A stretch of 64,000 nt of DNA from assembly GCA_003952965.2 (NCBI GenBank), contig CM025849.1, positions 11,882,972-11,946,971 on the forward strand, written 5' to 3'. Positions 23,001-34,995 of the stretch are shown here, piece by piece. Position numbers and translations under genes: made by a program. Origin of the DNA: Morella rubra (lineage: Eukaryota; Streptophyta; Magnoliopsida; Fagales; Myricaceae). Under the pieces are notes generated by a model. That model was not told the DNA's origin and ran no database searches. It saw only the letters and a list, made by a program, of their open reading frames with translations. The first letter of the stretch is position 1, and the number at the start of each line of letters is the position of its first letter.

Positions 23001-23964
23001 CGATACAATAATCCAAATAACTCTACTCGGATTCCTACCAAGCAGAAACAACCTTGCCTCCGAGACTTTTCTTATAGTCTCATTAGGACCGAACTCGTTA
23101 TTCTAACACCGAACCTCTACAACCAATTAAACTCCTCTAGAACTCTAGTTAAGGGAGATGTTAATGGAATTCTCCCAATGTACCTCCCCAAGTAAACGTT
23201 ACTTACAAAGTTCAATGAAGTTAATATGTTATGATTATTTCGATAAATACTGCCAAAAAGCATGTGAAATGGATGTACCATCTTAAACTTTCAACTTCTC
23301 AATAAGTGTACTTTGTCCCTCTAAAATGGCGTCACTCGCCTAGGCAACTGTGATTAAGTGAACCAAGGCTAAACTTAAAATACTTCCTTCATGTTCTCGT
23401 AACCACAAACACAACAAAAGGAGAGATCAAAAGATGACGAATGAAATGAGACATGCAGAAATCAAACTGACAAGAAGAAAGAACAGTACCGTGAAGAGTA
23501 AAACTTGGATCAAAAGCAAAGTGCAATTAATGGGTTTATTCATTCAATATTTCTAAGAAACAAACCTGCAATACGATTAAGACAAAACCTCGCGAGAATC
23601 TAAGTTCTGCACAAACCTTAAAAGATAGATGCAAATATTTATGTCAGCTGTTCAGAAAACAGAATTGTTTCGCACAAAAGTTGACAGACAGCTGCAAAAA
23701 TTAATGACGGAGACGAAATTAAAATCTGCAAATTAATTACTCATAATGCGAGTTCAGAGAGAGACGAAGAAGATCATAAGTATGGCTATTAATTGTCATT
23801 TAAGTAGTGGTTCGTTGGACCAAGTGGCTTTCATTTTTGAGAAACTATGCAGTATTACTGAAGTGCTAAAATAAGTGGCCAAAGATTAGAGTGGAGAGGA
23901 TTAACCTTTGAGAGTAATTGTAGTTTTTCTTGTTAGCTAGGGACGAATAGGTCTGTGTGGCTGC
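20060..23964. other. Very AT-rich intergenic DNA
   Basis: I found no gene. After a GC-richer patch upstream of XBAT31 (to about 20300) the DNA is AT-rich with homopolymer runs (poly-A at about 22068, poly-T at 22380 and 22443). Phrases such as TACACTTT.., ..AAGTGTATTTATC and 'concerning a column of T/A' appear here and near 24800 and 28300 in related form, probably remnants of one non-coding repeat family that I cannot classify. Confidence 0.4.
22457..22476. repeat. Uninterrupted run of 20 G
   Basis: Twenty consecutive G residues follow a T-run and GGA. Such a tract could form a G-quadruplex and is also prone to length errors in sequencing and assembly. Confidence 0.85.
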
Positions 23965-24388
23965 CACTACAAGAAATTTTGGTTTATACGACCCGATTTT
24001 TTAGCACGACGCGTCTCCATATGCATAGAGTCTTCATTTAAATACTAATTTATAATATAACTTTAGATTGTTGAACCACGTAAAATCCTACTATCAATTT
24101 ATCTTTCTCTTCTTTAATCTTTTCTTAATCACCGATGCAAATCACAACAAGATTCATTGATAATGGAAAAAGAATGACTAAGAAAAAGAATGATTACTTA
24201 ATGCTTCCAAATAAACTTTTTTATCTGCCCATTGCTGAGGTTATTTTCTTATTCTATTGTTTTTTTTTTTTTTTTTTGCTCTTTATTATTCTTCTCACGT
24301 GGTTGGAGTACTGCTTTTAAAATAAAAAACTGACAACTTTTTTTAAAAAAAATTAGAACGAATAAAGAATAGTTTTTTGTAGTACTAT
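23965..24388. mobile_element. CACTA-type terminus, possibly a small CACTA MITE
   Basis: CACTACAAGAAATTTTGG at 23965 is a textbook CACTA transposon end, followed by GACCCGATTTTTTAGCACGACG. A weak counterpart, TTTTTTGTAGTA, ends near 24386, which would make a 420-bp element. Alternatively it is the left end of a much larger element. No ORF supports either view. Confidence 0.45.
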
Positions 24389-26245
24389 AATGACTTATGT
24401 AGGGGACAAGATGTCGGTTATTATAATTACTTGGATATTATATATATAGATAGACGACTTTGGGAGGGACAGATCAGAGTCGATCTGCGGTAGTACTCTG
24501 CAGAGCCACGAACATCCGGGGCATAGGTTTGAGAGTGTGTCCCATAGTTGGAGAACTCAATTAAGGGCCATCTAATCATACACACATTAAGAATTACGTT
24601 GTAGAAAAGGTAGCTAGCTAGGGTAGGTGTCCGTGCATCAGTAAGTCAATTAAATGCTTTATAGCTCTATAAACCACTTGATTAAGGTTATGATTTATAA
24701 CATGGTCTACGTTTGAACTTTTTATTATTATTTTTCTTCTTCTTTTTTAAGCAAGCGGTAATATTTCATAAAAAAAAAAAAAACATTACAGTATACGTCC
24801 ATCAACTACATACTGTTAGGATTCAGACATTTTACACCATAAACAAATAATTTAGTTATATTTCAACCCTAAACGACCAATCTTGCATACTACTAATTTG
24901 TACGTCCTTTCACTATTAATTTGAAAGAAATATTTTTTTTAATATGTGAAATGATGATTTTATAAATGTTTTTTTTTTTCACCATCATATCTTTGTGGAG
25001 GTAAATTGTTGGCCTTATAGGAGTCACCAATCACCTTTAGACTTGGAAAGGACCGGTTGGCTTGACAACCTCACTTGCGGCACCCATACGGTGCAACTTC
25101 TCATGCCAACCTGTCATTTAGCATGGAGCTCTGCGCTACTATAACAAAATATTAAAGCGTCGCCTTAGCTTTAGCTCAATAATAACGTTTGATCCTTCAT
25201 AAATTAATAATTTCACCTACCAAAAATATTAGTTTTTGTCCAAAGTAATAGTAAATGATGTCAAGTACAATAGTTATAGAGATGAAATGTAACAATATTG
25301 ATATGTGATTACGAAAAATTATAACAACTTGAATAATTGAAAGGCGAAAATTGGAATTTTTTCCCCCTTTTTTCTTATTGTTATGGTTTTCAAGTAATTT
25401 GAATCCATCTTACTCTGAAATTCTGAATTAATGTATATGCCAATTTAAATTTATTTATTTTCTCATCTTTTTGTTTTTTGTTTTTGGTTTTGATCGTGAG
25501 TTTTTGTTTGTAATTAAAACGTATAAACCGAGTAATCTACAGTGGTATACACTTAAGTCCGATATATAAACTAACTCATTCTTGAGGCTTATTTGGACTT
25601 TCATTCCTTCACTATATCAGAATTTAATTTATATTCGATGTGACAAATCGATATTCTTTAGAATTTATTAAGGTATTAAGTTCTAATTTATTTGATTATG
25701 CTCATGTTTAAAAAAAAAAATCCTCGTCTTCTGTTCAATTTAGCCGTTAAACCACACGAAAAAATGATTGAAATGCCTATCTAAAACAAAATACTAAAAC
25801 ATTAAAAAGTTCAAAAAAAAAGATATATAAATAAAAATAAAATTATATTTCATTTTTTATTTATTTATAATTTTGTATTCTTATTTTTTTTTTTTTACAA
25901 CTAATTTTATCTTATATAGATATTTCGATCAATCCATATCACTTTCTGTTTGATTTAACAGTCAAATCGAGCTGAGGATCAGGATTGATTGTTTATAAAA
26001 TATGAGAGGCCTAATCAAATAAATTAAAGCTTGCGAGATGCTGATTGATTTTTATCCATAGATGTGAGGTTTACTACCATGTTTGCCCTACCAATAATGT
26101 TTAGAATATATATAAGAAACTTCTAAGAACCTAAAGGAGAATCCCCGATCTTTTATGGTAGAGGAGACTTGAGAATTTCTATTATATAGAAGTCAAATTC
26201 TCTCTCCAATTTGAACACTAATACAAAATTATTTATATATTTTCA

Positions 26246-26268
26246 TTATATATATATATATATATATC
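26246..26268. repeat. (TA)n microsatellite
   Basis: A perfect TA run of about 11 units. Confidence 0.85.
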
Positions 26269-27620
26269 ACGGGTCTGCCCTATTAGTGACTGATTCAAGA
26301 AAGAAAATACATATAAAAATTGTGCTACCCGTTTACTGATCGGGAAATATGCAAGGGCAGTCATTGTCTACGTTTGGCTCATCTCCCGTTAGTTCTTGTA
26401 ACTTGTAAGGTTCCTAATTACAAAGCAAATTGCAAATTATTTTATTGTATAAAAAGGAAGTTGATTTAAGGCCGACATCAGTTGGGAATATTTTTGGCAA
26501 GAGAAACGGGTAGCATATATCTCTAAATAGTAAGTTCCCTTCTGGGAATATTATCCTCCCCTGAAAAGCAGCTGCCTTCAGAGAATACGATAAAGAGCTA
26601 AATCTAAAGCACTGACTTCTTAGGTGGAGTCACTCATGTCAACTGAATCTGGGGAAGACTGTTCCCCAGTAGTAGAGGAAACACTGTCACCGGTGGCTCC
26701 AGACACATATGGTAAACAATATTTGATAAACTAAAGTTTAGACGCATAGAGGGGGTGAGAAGATATTTAAAAAATATTTTTACAATCTATTTTAAAAAAT
26801 TAAACTAGATTTTTCAAGGCACAAACTTAAATTATAATTGTTATTTCTTTGTCAAACACACAATTTCTAGTCAACACTACTATATACTTTGAATCACTTC
26901 GCATTAATAAGATTAAATGCTATCCAAGTGCCACACTTAGACTAGTGCACACGCGCCACGTTCAGAACCTCTTCGTAGTAGATTCTCATGCGAACTTGCA
27001 TTCAGTCTTTCACTAGAACTCTAGCTACACGCTCTCGTAAGAACTTTCAAGAGATCCTCAAAAAGGACACAACGATCTTGATGATTTGTTATTCTCGAAA
27101 ATGGAGAGAAATTTAGAAATTTTCGGAACATGACTTTGTTTCTCTTCTTCTAACTACTTTCAGAATTCTTGCTTTTGTTCTAATCAGGAAGGCAATTTGT
27201 CAGGTTATTCTCTGTTTTTGTGTATTCACGCCTTTGGAATGATTTTAATAAGTCGTTTAAATAGGTGTCAAGAAGGTTGTAAAGAAATTGACTAAGTAAC
27301 GGATTTGGTGATTATTTTCATTTTCGAGTCCATCAATTTGTTACTCGGTTAACTTACCTCGGGATCACTACTAGCTAACTTCAATTACTTCGTTGTTTAG
27401 ATTCTTCATTCTTCAAATTCTAATCTACCCCCAACTAGCAACTATACTTTAAACACCTCAAAACCTTCAAGTTTTTTGTACACCTTCACAATAAGCCTTC
27501 TCCATGAGCCAAGCCAAGTTGTCTACATATTTTAACAACATTACAATTAATAAAAATATTTTTGATATAATGTGTTCAACTATTACATTTACAAATATGA
27601 ATGTCACACTTCGAGGTTTG

Positions 27621-27795
27621 CCTATTCTTCACCGAGAAATATATACCCACCACAAATGGTTGATAGAGAATGCTTAATGATAACATATTCCCTCTTCCCG
27701 GCCGCCTGCCTATTTTTCAGCGAGAAATATATACCCACCACAAATGGTTGATAGAGAATGCTTAGTGATAACATATTCCCTTTTTCCGCCTGAGA
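27621..27795. repeat. Direct tandem duplication, unit 88 bp
   Basis: Two units starting CCTATTCTTC (27621) and CCTATTTTTC (27709) share GAGAAATATATACCCACC, ACAAATGGTTGATAGAGAAT and GATAACATATTCCCT in order, with only a few differences. The apparent 78-codon minus-strand ORF is a by-product of the repeat. Confidence 0.85.
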
Positions 27796-29058
27796 CCTCC
27801 AAACTTTTTCTTTTTTATTTTTGAATAAATTACACTTACATTTTATGTTTGATTTCACGGTTTAGATAATATCACGTGACCTCTTTTTTTATATTAATTT
27901 TAATAGTGAGATATTTTTTGAGCTTGCCTTGGATTTTATATGTCATGTGGTCCAGGATGTTGCTGATAGAGTAACCAACTAAGAGTTCTTGTTTTATCCA
28001 AATTCTTAACTAATATTTTTGAACGTAGATACAATCCTTATCCAATTAGGAGATTATGAGTTCTTTTCAAATTATAAGTCTTTTCAAATTTGGATTGAAC
28101 TGCCGATCAAGTATAAAAGAAAAGGAGTGCTATAGATATTTTGTGATTTGCTTGTACTATTGATTTTGGGATTAGCGAATTTTTTCTGTTGTCTCTGGAC
28201 GTGGATGTACCTCACCTTAAAATAACCAAGTGGTTTATTGTAATCCTGATCAATTGCACAACAATATTAACATATAATTTAAAGTTTGAACCAAGTAATA
28301 AGTATAAATACACTTTTTATTCATGAATACTAGGAGCTTGACAATTTAAACTCCCAAACTATCAATCTTAACACTTTGCATCATTTATTGTCAAATTGTA
28401 TTGAAATTGAGTTTTTTTACACTTAAAATAGTGATAATTTATGATCCAAATTTTTACTAAGGATACAAAGTATATGAGAATAATACTTGATCAGAAGTGA
28501 AATCTGGATAGTTGTACATCTCTTATAATTGATAGTTGAATAATAATATGTTCTCTTATGTCATCAATAATTTAGAGAGAGAAGAATGAGTTAAATTGTT
28601 ATAATATACGGTGACAGTCGATCGAGAGGAATCAAAGAAGACAACCCGAAAAGAAGTACAATAATGAGTCTGCTTGTCTACTGAGAAAATCCTAAGGATT
28701 CTGGAGTCACTGTCTCGTTCAACGAGTCAATAATTTCTGTCAGTAACGCTATCGTGTGGGCCGGAAACATTTTACTACCTCCTTATTGCAATTTCTGTTT
28801 TTCTCTCTGGATCCTATGCCTAGTTGACAAAGATCAAATAATTAATACCCACTGAATTTTATTTTATTTTATTTTCAGGAGATTTGAGAGATGAACATAC
28901 AATTTCTAGGTTTTCGCCTCTTAATTCCTTGAAACATCGTCTGGACGGATTTGCCTGAAAAATTTGGTGTGAAAATTTACCGCAAAAAATTTTGCGGCCG
29001 TCCGGATTGTTATCGAAAATTTCGATGGCGTTGGATGCCTTTCGAATTAAATACACTA

Positions 29059-29232
29059 ACATAGCGTTTGGCAAACCAAAATTTTAACTCCTAAAATTTA
29101 TCTCATTACAATTTTTTCTCTCTGTTTTTCACAATTTTTACTCACTTTTTCATTTTTTACCAATTTTTCATTCTCTCTCTTCATTTTTACCAACTCCTAA
29201 AATTTAACTAAATTTTTTCCCAAACGCCATGT
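29059..29232. mobile_element. MITE, 174 bp
   Basis: Left end ACATAGCGTTTGG and right end CCAAACGCCATGT are inverted repeats with one mismatch. Inner arms contain CCTAAAATTTA in both halves. The body is T/C-rich and non-coding. Confidence 0.7.
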
Positions 29233-29894
29233 AAATTGTTCGAACAAGTAATGACACCATTTTATATTCAACTCCACAAAGTCGTATTAGAAAATGAACG
29301 TCTGGATGCCTTGTTTAAAACACAGGAAATCATTTTTTAAATAAATGGCGTCATTTAATCTTCAAAAACCGTCGAAGGGTTATTAATACGTCCGACCGCT
29401 ACCTAGACAAGTAAATTAATTACTTATGTATTTCATCTTAAATTTTAACAATGTTATAGACTTACAGTTACTATATATATAGTATATTGATATTCATTTC
29501 TTATAACTTAACTGTTTATTATTTCATCTTAAAATTTAATATAAGATTCTAAGTGTTACAGTTAATATATATATTATATATATATCACTTCAATAATTTT
29601 GATACTAAATTTATTAATTATTCATTTCTTATAAATTAATTACTTATGTATTTCATATTAAATTTTAACATAAGATTCTAGGATTAATAACATTCTAAGT
29701 AACAGATCATGAACATTATATTTAAATATTAATATATAGAAACCGTCAAAGGTAAATATTAAACTTAATAAAAAAGGTACATAATAACCATCATAAAACA
29801 AAATCAACATAAATATCCAAAATATAAATCTAAAATAAATATCCAAAACAAAAATAAAATATGATATTAAATGTCCAAAAATAATAACGACGAA
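29233..29894. other. AT-rich stretch with local repeats, possibly CACTA interior
   Basis: Motifs TTACTTATGTATTTCAT.TTAAATTTTAACA, TAAGATTCTA and TATTCATTTCTTATAA recur two or three times between 29412 and 29700. The first part still carries GTCC..ACG motifs like the CACTA element next door and may belong to it. I found no gene. Confidence 0.4.
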
Positions 29895-29900
29895 TAAAAA

Positions 29901-31461
29901 TTAAAAGAAAGTCCTAATCATGCTGTGGACTGGGCTGATTGGATCCCTCCCTGTGGACTTGCTCATCTTCCTAAGCTGATCTTCAATGGCGCCCAACCTC
30001 CTCGACATCACACGCAAGGTGCCCAGAGTGGTAGTGAGGAATCGCTGCAGACCCGTCATCTGAGTCTCCATAGAGGAAACATGGGTCTCCAAGTGACGCA
30101 CAACTGATGCGTCGGCGAAATAGCAACATCAACCATCCCCTTTAAGTCTACCATCCAAGCATCAGCCCAGGCAGGTCACTCTTGATGCGCACGGCGAGGG
30201 GGCTCCTCCACTTACTGCTGTGGTTCGAGAGTAGGAGCCCACAGTTACTACCTGAGCTGCGCCTCGGAACAACTCAAAGTGGTTCAATAGATAGGACCAA
30301 TAGGTGCCTTCCTTTCCTCTTCTAGACTATCCATGCAACCCACACTATGAAGGAAGTGTGTCAAGTAGACTGTATGACAACACAGTAGAAGAAGTGATCT
30401 TCGCCTCAAACCGAAGAGTCAGGAAGACGTACAGGGGAAGATCTACAACACATCTTCTATCACAGCTAGCATCAGCTCGCCTATCAAAATAGGGCACTCT
30501 GTCATGTGAGCCCTCGGCTCGATGTCATAGGCGAAGATGAGGTGCAGAATACACCAGAAAGGGAGCATGTACTTTTGTCTGACGAAGGGTCCGACCAACA
30601 CCACATTCTGGCTTGTGAAAGTACAAAAGATGTCTTCCACATTGGCTTGTTCATCTCCAAGGGTATGCTCCAATTGGCCTCTGCAACCATATAAATGCTG
30701 CTAGGATCTTTGGTAACAGTTGAAAGGTCACCCTGCGTACAGTGACAATGTTGAGATCCCACATTACTTAGGATAACCTAATTAGAATATCTAATAAGAG
30801 AGCTTGGATAACTCTAACTTTAAGGCATGTCTTTTGGTCTAGAACTCAAGTCCCCATCAATTGGTGGCCCATGCGTCCTTCCTAGGCAGTGCGGTGGCTT
30901 GCATGACCCCATTTTCTTTGACCCTATAGATCCAATATGGGTCAGGGTAGGCCCAAGTTCGGTGAAAGCCCCCTATAGAGGCCATGTGGGAGACGCAGAC
31001 GACGAGGACGTCGGTCTTCGAAGGATTGGGGATTGTTGAGATCCCATATTGCTTAGAGAACCTAATTAGAAGACTTAATAAGAGAGCTTGGATAACTCTA
31101 ACTTTAAGGCATGTCTTTTGGTCTAGAACCCAGGTCCATCAGACGGTTCATAGCATTGCTTGAATATCCTCAACATCTAGCAGTGCAGCGTTAAACTCTC
31201 GGAACAGATCTACAAGGCTATGTCATCTCTTTTCAAATACCAATCCCTTGGTCATCCATAATGTCTACTCTGGCCCATATACTTCAGCTCCTCAAAGTCA
31301 ACAATGGAGACCTCACACTTTACAATAACTGATCGGCTAAGCATCTCAACCCGTTGCTGCTTTAGCTGCTCCTCTTGCGTCATATAATCCTCTGGACTCT
31401 CAGGATCCTGCTGCATAAGGTCTTGGCAAATGAGGAAGATGACAACAGTGGGTTTAGACAT
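29901..31461 (-). pseudogene. Decayed transposon ORF, 'putative plant transposon protein' type, copy 1
   Basis: Fragments in order on the minus strand are: an N-terminus with EDYMTQEEQLKQQR and VDFEELKYMGQS (31461-31252), then, after the TRIM, a segment with VEDIFCTFTSQN, VRQKYMLPFWCILHL and TECPILIGELMLAV (about 30720-30445), and a C-terminal coiled-coil-like part with SSMETQMTGLQRFL (30101-29901). The FY.., VRGV.. and ..GELML pattern seen across the two copies fits the plant transposon-protein domain I know as Transposase_32 (PF20167), from memory. The frame is broken several times. Its biochemical role is not established. Confidence 0.55.
30749..31138. mobile_element. TRIM retrotransposon (terminal-repeat retroelement in miniature)
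   Basis: Two direct repeats of about 105 bp (30749-30853 and 31034-31138) both start TGTTGAGATCCCA and share AAGAGAGCTTGGATAACTCT and GGCATGTCTTTTGGTCTAGA. They flank about 180 bp with no ORF of note. A GATTGGGGAT tract just before the second repeat looks like a polypurine tract. The opening is the usual start of plant TRIM LTRs. It sits inside the CACTA-like copy 1; comparison with copy 2 shows uninterrupted sequence at the site (ACAATGGTCCAT). Confidence 0.8.
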
Positions 31462-31689
31462 TTTTTAATCTATAAAATAAGGTAAAAACAAATAAACTGT
31501 CAATTAATACCGTCCGCACGTCTAACACAACGTTAGCACTGCATGCAAAATGATGTTGTCTAATACAAACAAGCGTTCGGACGCATATATAGGGTGTCTA
31601 AACATCTTATGAAATGACCTACTTTTAGGGAATAGACGTGAGCACAGTAAGAAAATCGTTTGCGACAAAATACTCCTAAAAAAATTAAT

Positions 31690-32180
31690 TTTTAAAATTT
31701 GTATATATACTAGAAAAAATGTCAGCGTATAACGGACACATGTCTGCACGCACAAATAACCCGTCCGAATGGGTAATAAAAGACTTAATTTTAAGAAACA
31801 AGCGTGCACACGCTAATACAACCGTCCATAAAAAATAACTCTTTAAAAACTTTTGTTTTTAACATGTATATATACAAGGAAAAACGACAGCGGCATACAA
31901 TGGACAGACGTCCGCATGCCAAAACAACCTGTCCAAACGTGGATTACTAGTTTAAAGAATAGATGTGTGCACGCTAAGACAACCGTCCACAAAAAATTAC
32001 TCATAAAAACTCTTATTTTAAAATTTGTCTATATATCCTAGATAAAACGACAGCGTCTAAAGCCACAACGTCAGAACACGTATTAGTGGTTGTCCAAACG
32101 TCAGGAGAAAAATGACGTAGTTCGAAATACTTAAACAAAAGTATATATCTAACCTAAACGACGTCGTATAAAGCCAAAGA
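31690..32180. repeat. Subterminal tandem repeats of CACTA copy 1
   Basis: A block TATATATACTAGAAAAAATG..CAGCGTAT recurs in altered form near 31703, 31866, 32032 and 32144 (spacings about 163, 166 and 112). Each unit also carries a GTCC(G/A)AACG or ACAACCGTCCA motif. Such arrays near the ends are usual in CACTA elements, where they bind the TNPA-like protein. Confidence 0.6.
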
Positions 32181-33141
32181 GGTCCACATGTCGTAATAAT
32201 ACCGTTCGCACGGCCGTGTAAAAAGGGAAATGTTTGGATAAGTAACTATAGAAAATGTAGAACTATCTGTCCGGATGGCTTTGAACAGTCCGCAACTGTC
32301 GTGGGGAAAAAGACGAAGTTGACTTAGCCATGACCGGCCTCTCCCCCACCTCCAAAAATATCCCAAACCAACACCAAACACTGTAAAATTATAGCCTGAA
32401 CAATCCTACAACATTACGCAATCCATATCAATGCAAAGATGGACTATCAAACAACTGTGATGGCTGAAAATCTAATATGAAGTTTTCTACGTAAGTAACA
32501 TTAAAATCATGATTTTTAAATTAAAAAATGCGATAAAAACATGGGAAACATACCTGGATAGAAAGAACTCTCTGAAGAGCTAGATTTTGGACGAAGTGAA
32601 TGCACCTTTGTGAGAAAGGAGAGAAAATGGTGTAATGTAGGTGAAAATGTCGTTCAAATGGCTTGTGTTCGATTTTAAAATCCGTCCACACTGTTCGGAC
32701 TCGTTCGAATTTTTCCACATGGATCAGTCAAATTCCAAAGCATTAAATTGCAAATCGTGAACGGTTAGTAAAATCTTCTTAAAATGATGGCATTTGGACG
32801 AGATGCCTCAGTGCACACGGGCAAACGTCTGTAACGTGCAACATGGAGTACCACCATTAGTCGAAGTTATAGCCATACGCATCCGGACAGTATTTAACCG
32901 TGTGCACGGTTTCTCGGCTCGTTCGGATGCTTTTGCAAATGCTGACAAATATTTTTTTTCACTAATATGTGACGTTTTGGCTATTGTCAACCATGAATAC
33001 CGGTCAGATATAGTTTAAGGACGTTTGGATGGTTTTAATTCTTGTCACATGTTGGGTAACAAAATCTTTATTTTGACATGGAAGGGCATGATTTGGTGAC
33101 AAAATTTGTTTTGACAACTAAGGTTAATTTTCTTGTAGTGT

Positions 33142-33402
33142 GTGCCTCATCATCCTGAGTTTAAATGTTTGTCTACCATTTCTGAGTTATGTCAAAAGTT
33201 AGTTGAAACAGAAAAATCAAATATCTACTATTTAATTAACAGCTTGATTTGTCTTATCTTGACTCTTCCAATGTCAACAACAATTATAGAGCGGACTTTT
33301 TCAACTATGAAGATTGTCAAAACAAATCTTTGCAACAAGATGGAAGATGAATTCCTTGAAAATTCTTTACTTATTTACAATGAGAAAAAGAAATTGCTGT
33401 AA
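33142..33402 (+). pseudogene. hAT transposase C-terminal dimerisation domain fragment
   Basis: The 86-residue frame contains HPEFKCLSTISELCQKLVET, then LILTLPMSTTIIERTFSTMK and NKMEDEFLENSLLIYNEK. These are the hallmarks of the hAT family dimerisation region of plant TTF-type/MYM-type zinc-finger transposases. Only this terminal piece is present. Homology begins exactly at the CACTA end (33140), so the CACTA element probably inserted into, or truncated, the hAT gene. The rest of the hAT gene is not found to the left. Confidence 0.85.
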
Positions 33403-33905
33403 GTTTTAGCACAAAATTGTTGACAGATGACTTTTATTCTCTAAAACATCATTGATATCAATTATGATAAGAGATTTATAGAATAATAGGTTTCTGTGTT
33501 TTTTTTTTTTTTTGATGTATCTAAATTGAAGTTGCTATAAATATTTTGCATATTTTCTTTTGTTATAAGTTACAATTCATATATGAAATTATTTTTTATT
33601 TTATTTAAATAATAATGTTAAATTATTTTTCCTCAAACGAAATATCCTAACTCGGCCACTGCAGTTGTCACAGTACAAAATAAAGATATCCATTCCTGTT
33701 TGCGTCACTATAATAGTTATATATAAGGTAGATGCCTGCATCCTTTTTGGGCATTGCAAAAAATGATCAACTTGGGCCGATGAACGCTCATGGCCTAAGG
33801 CCCAACCAACCCGCGTGGTCTTGCATGGGCGAGGCTCCTCTGCAATACCTAGGATATAGCACGAGGAGCAATTCTTACATTACCAGCCTTTCGTTTGAAA
33901 TTGAG
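33403..33905. other. Spacer between the hAT remnant and the Mutator-like element
   Basis: AT-rich sequence, probably the tail of the hAT element, then a slightly GC-richer part. No gene is supported. Confidence 0.4.
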
Positions 33906-34995
33906 ATAGAGCTCTAACGCCACTTTTAGTTTTTTTTTTAACTTTTATTATTTTTTTGTTTGTATTTTCTTTTTGTTAGTTCCTCTGTGTCCCATACTTT
34001 GGCTTGTTCTTCAAGCTTTCATACTTTGGCACGATAATCGTGTAAGAAGCATCTCTTTGGACCTGGTCCCTCTGCCTGAGGAAAAAGTCAGTGAAACTCG
34101 GAAAGATGAAGGGGTATTGAATGCTGTGAATAATGAGAATGCCAAGGCCAACCCCAAGAAGTTCTAGCCCCCTCTGCCCTGGTACCTCATTTATCACTGT
34201 TTACCATCAAGAACCCATTAATTGGAAATGACATTTCTCCCTGTTTCTACACCATTTCTTGTTGAAGTTCTCAAATTTCCTATCTGGATTTTATTTTGGC
34301 TTGATTTTTGTTGTACCCTTGTTGCTCTGCTTCTGTTCATTCTCTTGCCATATTTTATCCCAACTGAAGAAACCATTACAGGAAACAACAAAGTGTTTAT
34401 TATCTTATATGTTGTCTTGCAAAGGTAGGATTTTTCCTGTTTAGTTGTAGTTTATCCCAACTTGCAACCATTATAAGAAACACCAAATTTATTATTTTAT
34501 ATGCAACTCATGCAGGAATCATTTGATGACTGTAAATTGCACCTTATGTAGGAAACATGGGAGATCGTTGTTTGCTGTATTTCTTATTCGATATTATCAG
34601 GTCCTTTTTGTTGGCATTCTTTCATTAGTGTGGTTGCAGTTTTAAATTAACAATAACATTTGTATTATTTTTTATCTGATATTTGCTATGTTTATATACA
34701 AAAGATGTGGTCCCTCTATCTCTATGCACTTTCACTAAATGAACGTGGTCCCTCATGTCTGAATTTCACTGAATGTGGTCCCTTGTTGTTTCACTATTCT
34801 AATTGATTTTTATTTGTCTTGGATTGTTTTGTACGACACGGTTTGTTGAATGAATTAAGTTGTGATGATTGTGTTGAATTTTTCCAAACAAGAGGCAGTA
34901 TTTAATTCGTGGTTTCTTGTCTCTTGGGTTCATGCTTCTTATATCAGTTACGTTTTTAAGTTCATATATTTGTTTGAATTTTTTTAAACAGTACT

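Larger units (their letters stand above)
24389..28855. other. Gene-poor AT-rich DNA
   Basis: Apart from a TA microsatellite (26246-26268) and a local direct duplication (27621-27795), I see no gene, RNA or clear transposon. Short ORFs here are low-complexity. Confidence 0.5.
29895..33140 (-). mobile_element. CACTA-like element, copy 1 (one end identified)
   Basis: Read on the minus strand, the element starts at 33140 with CACTACAAGAAAATT, a CACTA end. Next come about 1.4 kb of subterminal repeats rich in GTCCGAACG-type motifs, then a decayed ORF (31461 to 29901). A second copy in opposite orientation starts at 49739 and matches in the end, the subterminal motifs and the ORF. The other terminus is not certain; it may lie within 28.9-29.9 kb. 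A TRIM is inserted at 30749-31138. The right flank is a hAT transposase fragment. Confidence 0.6.

Noticed and set aside
27622..27858. 78-codon minus-strand ORF with an internal repeat
   Set aside because: The peptide repeat only reflects the 88-bp DNA duplication.
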